Below, piece by piece: positions 63,171-64,000 of a stretch of 64,000 nt of DNA. Numbering within the stretch: the first letter of the stretch is position 1; each line of letters opens with the position of its first letter. This DNA comes from Ulota crispa. Taxonomy: Eukaryota; Streptophyta; Bryopsida; Orthotrichales; Orthotrichaceae. A program made the translations under genes and the position numbers. A model generated the notes under the pieces. That model was not told where the DNA came from and did no database searches. It worked only from the letters and a program-made list of their open reading frames with translations. Location of the stretch: contig OY987249.1 in assembly GCA_963920765.1 (NCBI GenBank), forward strand, positions 20,938,861 to 21,002,860, in the 5' to 3' direction.

Positions 63171-64000
63171 GTCTATGATTCCAAAAATGAATTATACATT
63201 CCCAAATTCATTCTCTCCATGGTAAATAATTGAAATCTCAGATTTTCTGGCGGATGATGATACATAGTGCATTTCCACCCTATCTCCACTCTCTTTGTTG
63301 ATGTTTGTACAACAATATGAGCCTTAAAAGCATTGGCTTTGGGTTTCTACCTTTATGTGAATTTGAAAACATTGAACAATTGTTTGTACACTATGCTTTT
63401 GCCTAAGCTCCCACTCCCTCTAACAACCTTACACTTGCTTTTGCTTTTCGCCCTTTTTCCCTTGCACTTTGCTTCCCGCTTCTACTCACTTAATTACTGA
63501 CAACCTCCCTTGCAACTCCTTTTTGCCACTTCTCTTGTTGTTATTTTTTAATGCGCCGAGCTTCCTTCCCTTGCTTTACCTAAAGCTTTGTTGCATTCTT
63601 GTTTTAGAAAGCTAGGGTTTGAGGCTTGAGGGATTTGCTACTCTTGCTACCATTGTCTCTTTCCTCTCATTGTTGAAACGTTACTCACCCGCTCTTCTTA
63701 CACTGGTGTTTGTGATATTCAACCTTTGTATTTGCTTGCTGCTGCTTATCAAGATTACAATGTTGCAATTTGACCAACCTGATTCCAACTAAGTTTGATT
63801 TCTCTAGTGTTTCTTCTTGCTTTTGTCCATGTCCTTGCAATGCATGTATCTTTAGGGTTTGCTTGTGCAAGACCTTTAGCGCAACAAATCCCGATGATAA
63901 TCTGTATGTGAAGGTGGTGTAGGGTGTAGAGAGATATTGAGCTTAACACTGTGTAGAATTGTAACTTGTTATATGAAATCAAAGAATTTTGGTAGTTCTA
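63171..64000. other. Unassigned DNA at window end
   Basis: C- and T-rich on the plus strand at 63400-63560, with short minus-strand frames at 63685-63982 that are not recognised. A gene entering from beyond the window cannot be excluded. Confidence 0.4.

Noticed and set aside
1..64000. Viral or bacterial origin for the unusual gene cluster
   Set aside because: Genes have spliceosomal introns and are mixed with typical plant transposons. No capsid, polymerase or packaging gene was seen.

Overview
This 64 kb window looks like nuclear DNA of a land plant with a large, repeat-rich, AT-rich genome (my estimate is about one third G+C). The reasons are GT-AG introns, a plant-type SUVR SET methyltransferase, a CACTA transposon with CACTAGTAGAAA ends, a Mutator-like fold-back element, a DUF659/BED hAT transposase, tRNA-derived SINE relics and a plant telo-box. 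No bacterial, organellar or rRNA gene was seen. I also saw no reverse transcriptase or integrase frame, which is unusual for 64 kb of plant DNA. The species cannot be fixed. The DUF7869-type and WSDG..QF-type genes hint at a non-flowering plant or gymnosperm, but that is weak inference.

Layout. 1-13 kb: gene-poor DNA with two ~300 bp TIR elements and dispersed repeats. 13.25-15.7 kb (-): a DUF7869-type gene, one frame throughout but with many stops. 15.8-16.2 kb: a GGACGG minisatellite. 17.3-20.4 kb (+): a multi-exon gene of an uncharacterised family also known from animals. 21.7-24.2 kb (+): an unrecognised multi-exon gene whose coiled-coil exon is split by a 3 kb CACTA element. The CACTA holds a decamer array, a Mutator-like fold-back element and a SINE relic. 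27.8-33.45 kb (-): a decayed gene with an acidic/coiled-coil N-terminus, a RING-like finger and, further along the same strand, a SUVR-type SET domain. 35.0-37.3 and 40.1-40.5 kb: an AT-rich degenerate satellite split by a TIR element that itself contains part of a second CACTA copy. 42.0-44.5 kb (-) and 47.5-49.9 kb (-): two further coiled-coil/RING-like genes. 50.1-51.8 kb: a second minisatellite block. 52.0-53.7 kb (+): a protein-kinase-like pseudogene. 55.2-58.5 kb (-): a hAT transposase with a third minisatellite at its 5' side. 59-64 kb: no gene found, apart from an inverted copy of a repeat at 10.8 kb.

All protein-coding units look broken. In five of the seven best ones the in-frame stops are mostly TAG (about 22 TAG, 3 TAA and 4 TGA by my reading), at places where family consensus or context suggests glutamine. 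This fits CAG to TAG deamination in CHG-methylated, silenced DNA. The hAT and DUF7869 genes show more TGA and TAA. The window is best read as a graveyard of silenced transposon-like and multi-copy gene families. The most interesting candidates are the RING-like/SUVR gene, the shared GGACGG minisatellites next to the 5' ends of five decayed genes, and the TAG-biased stop spectrum.
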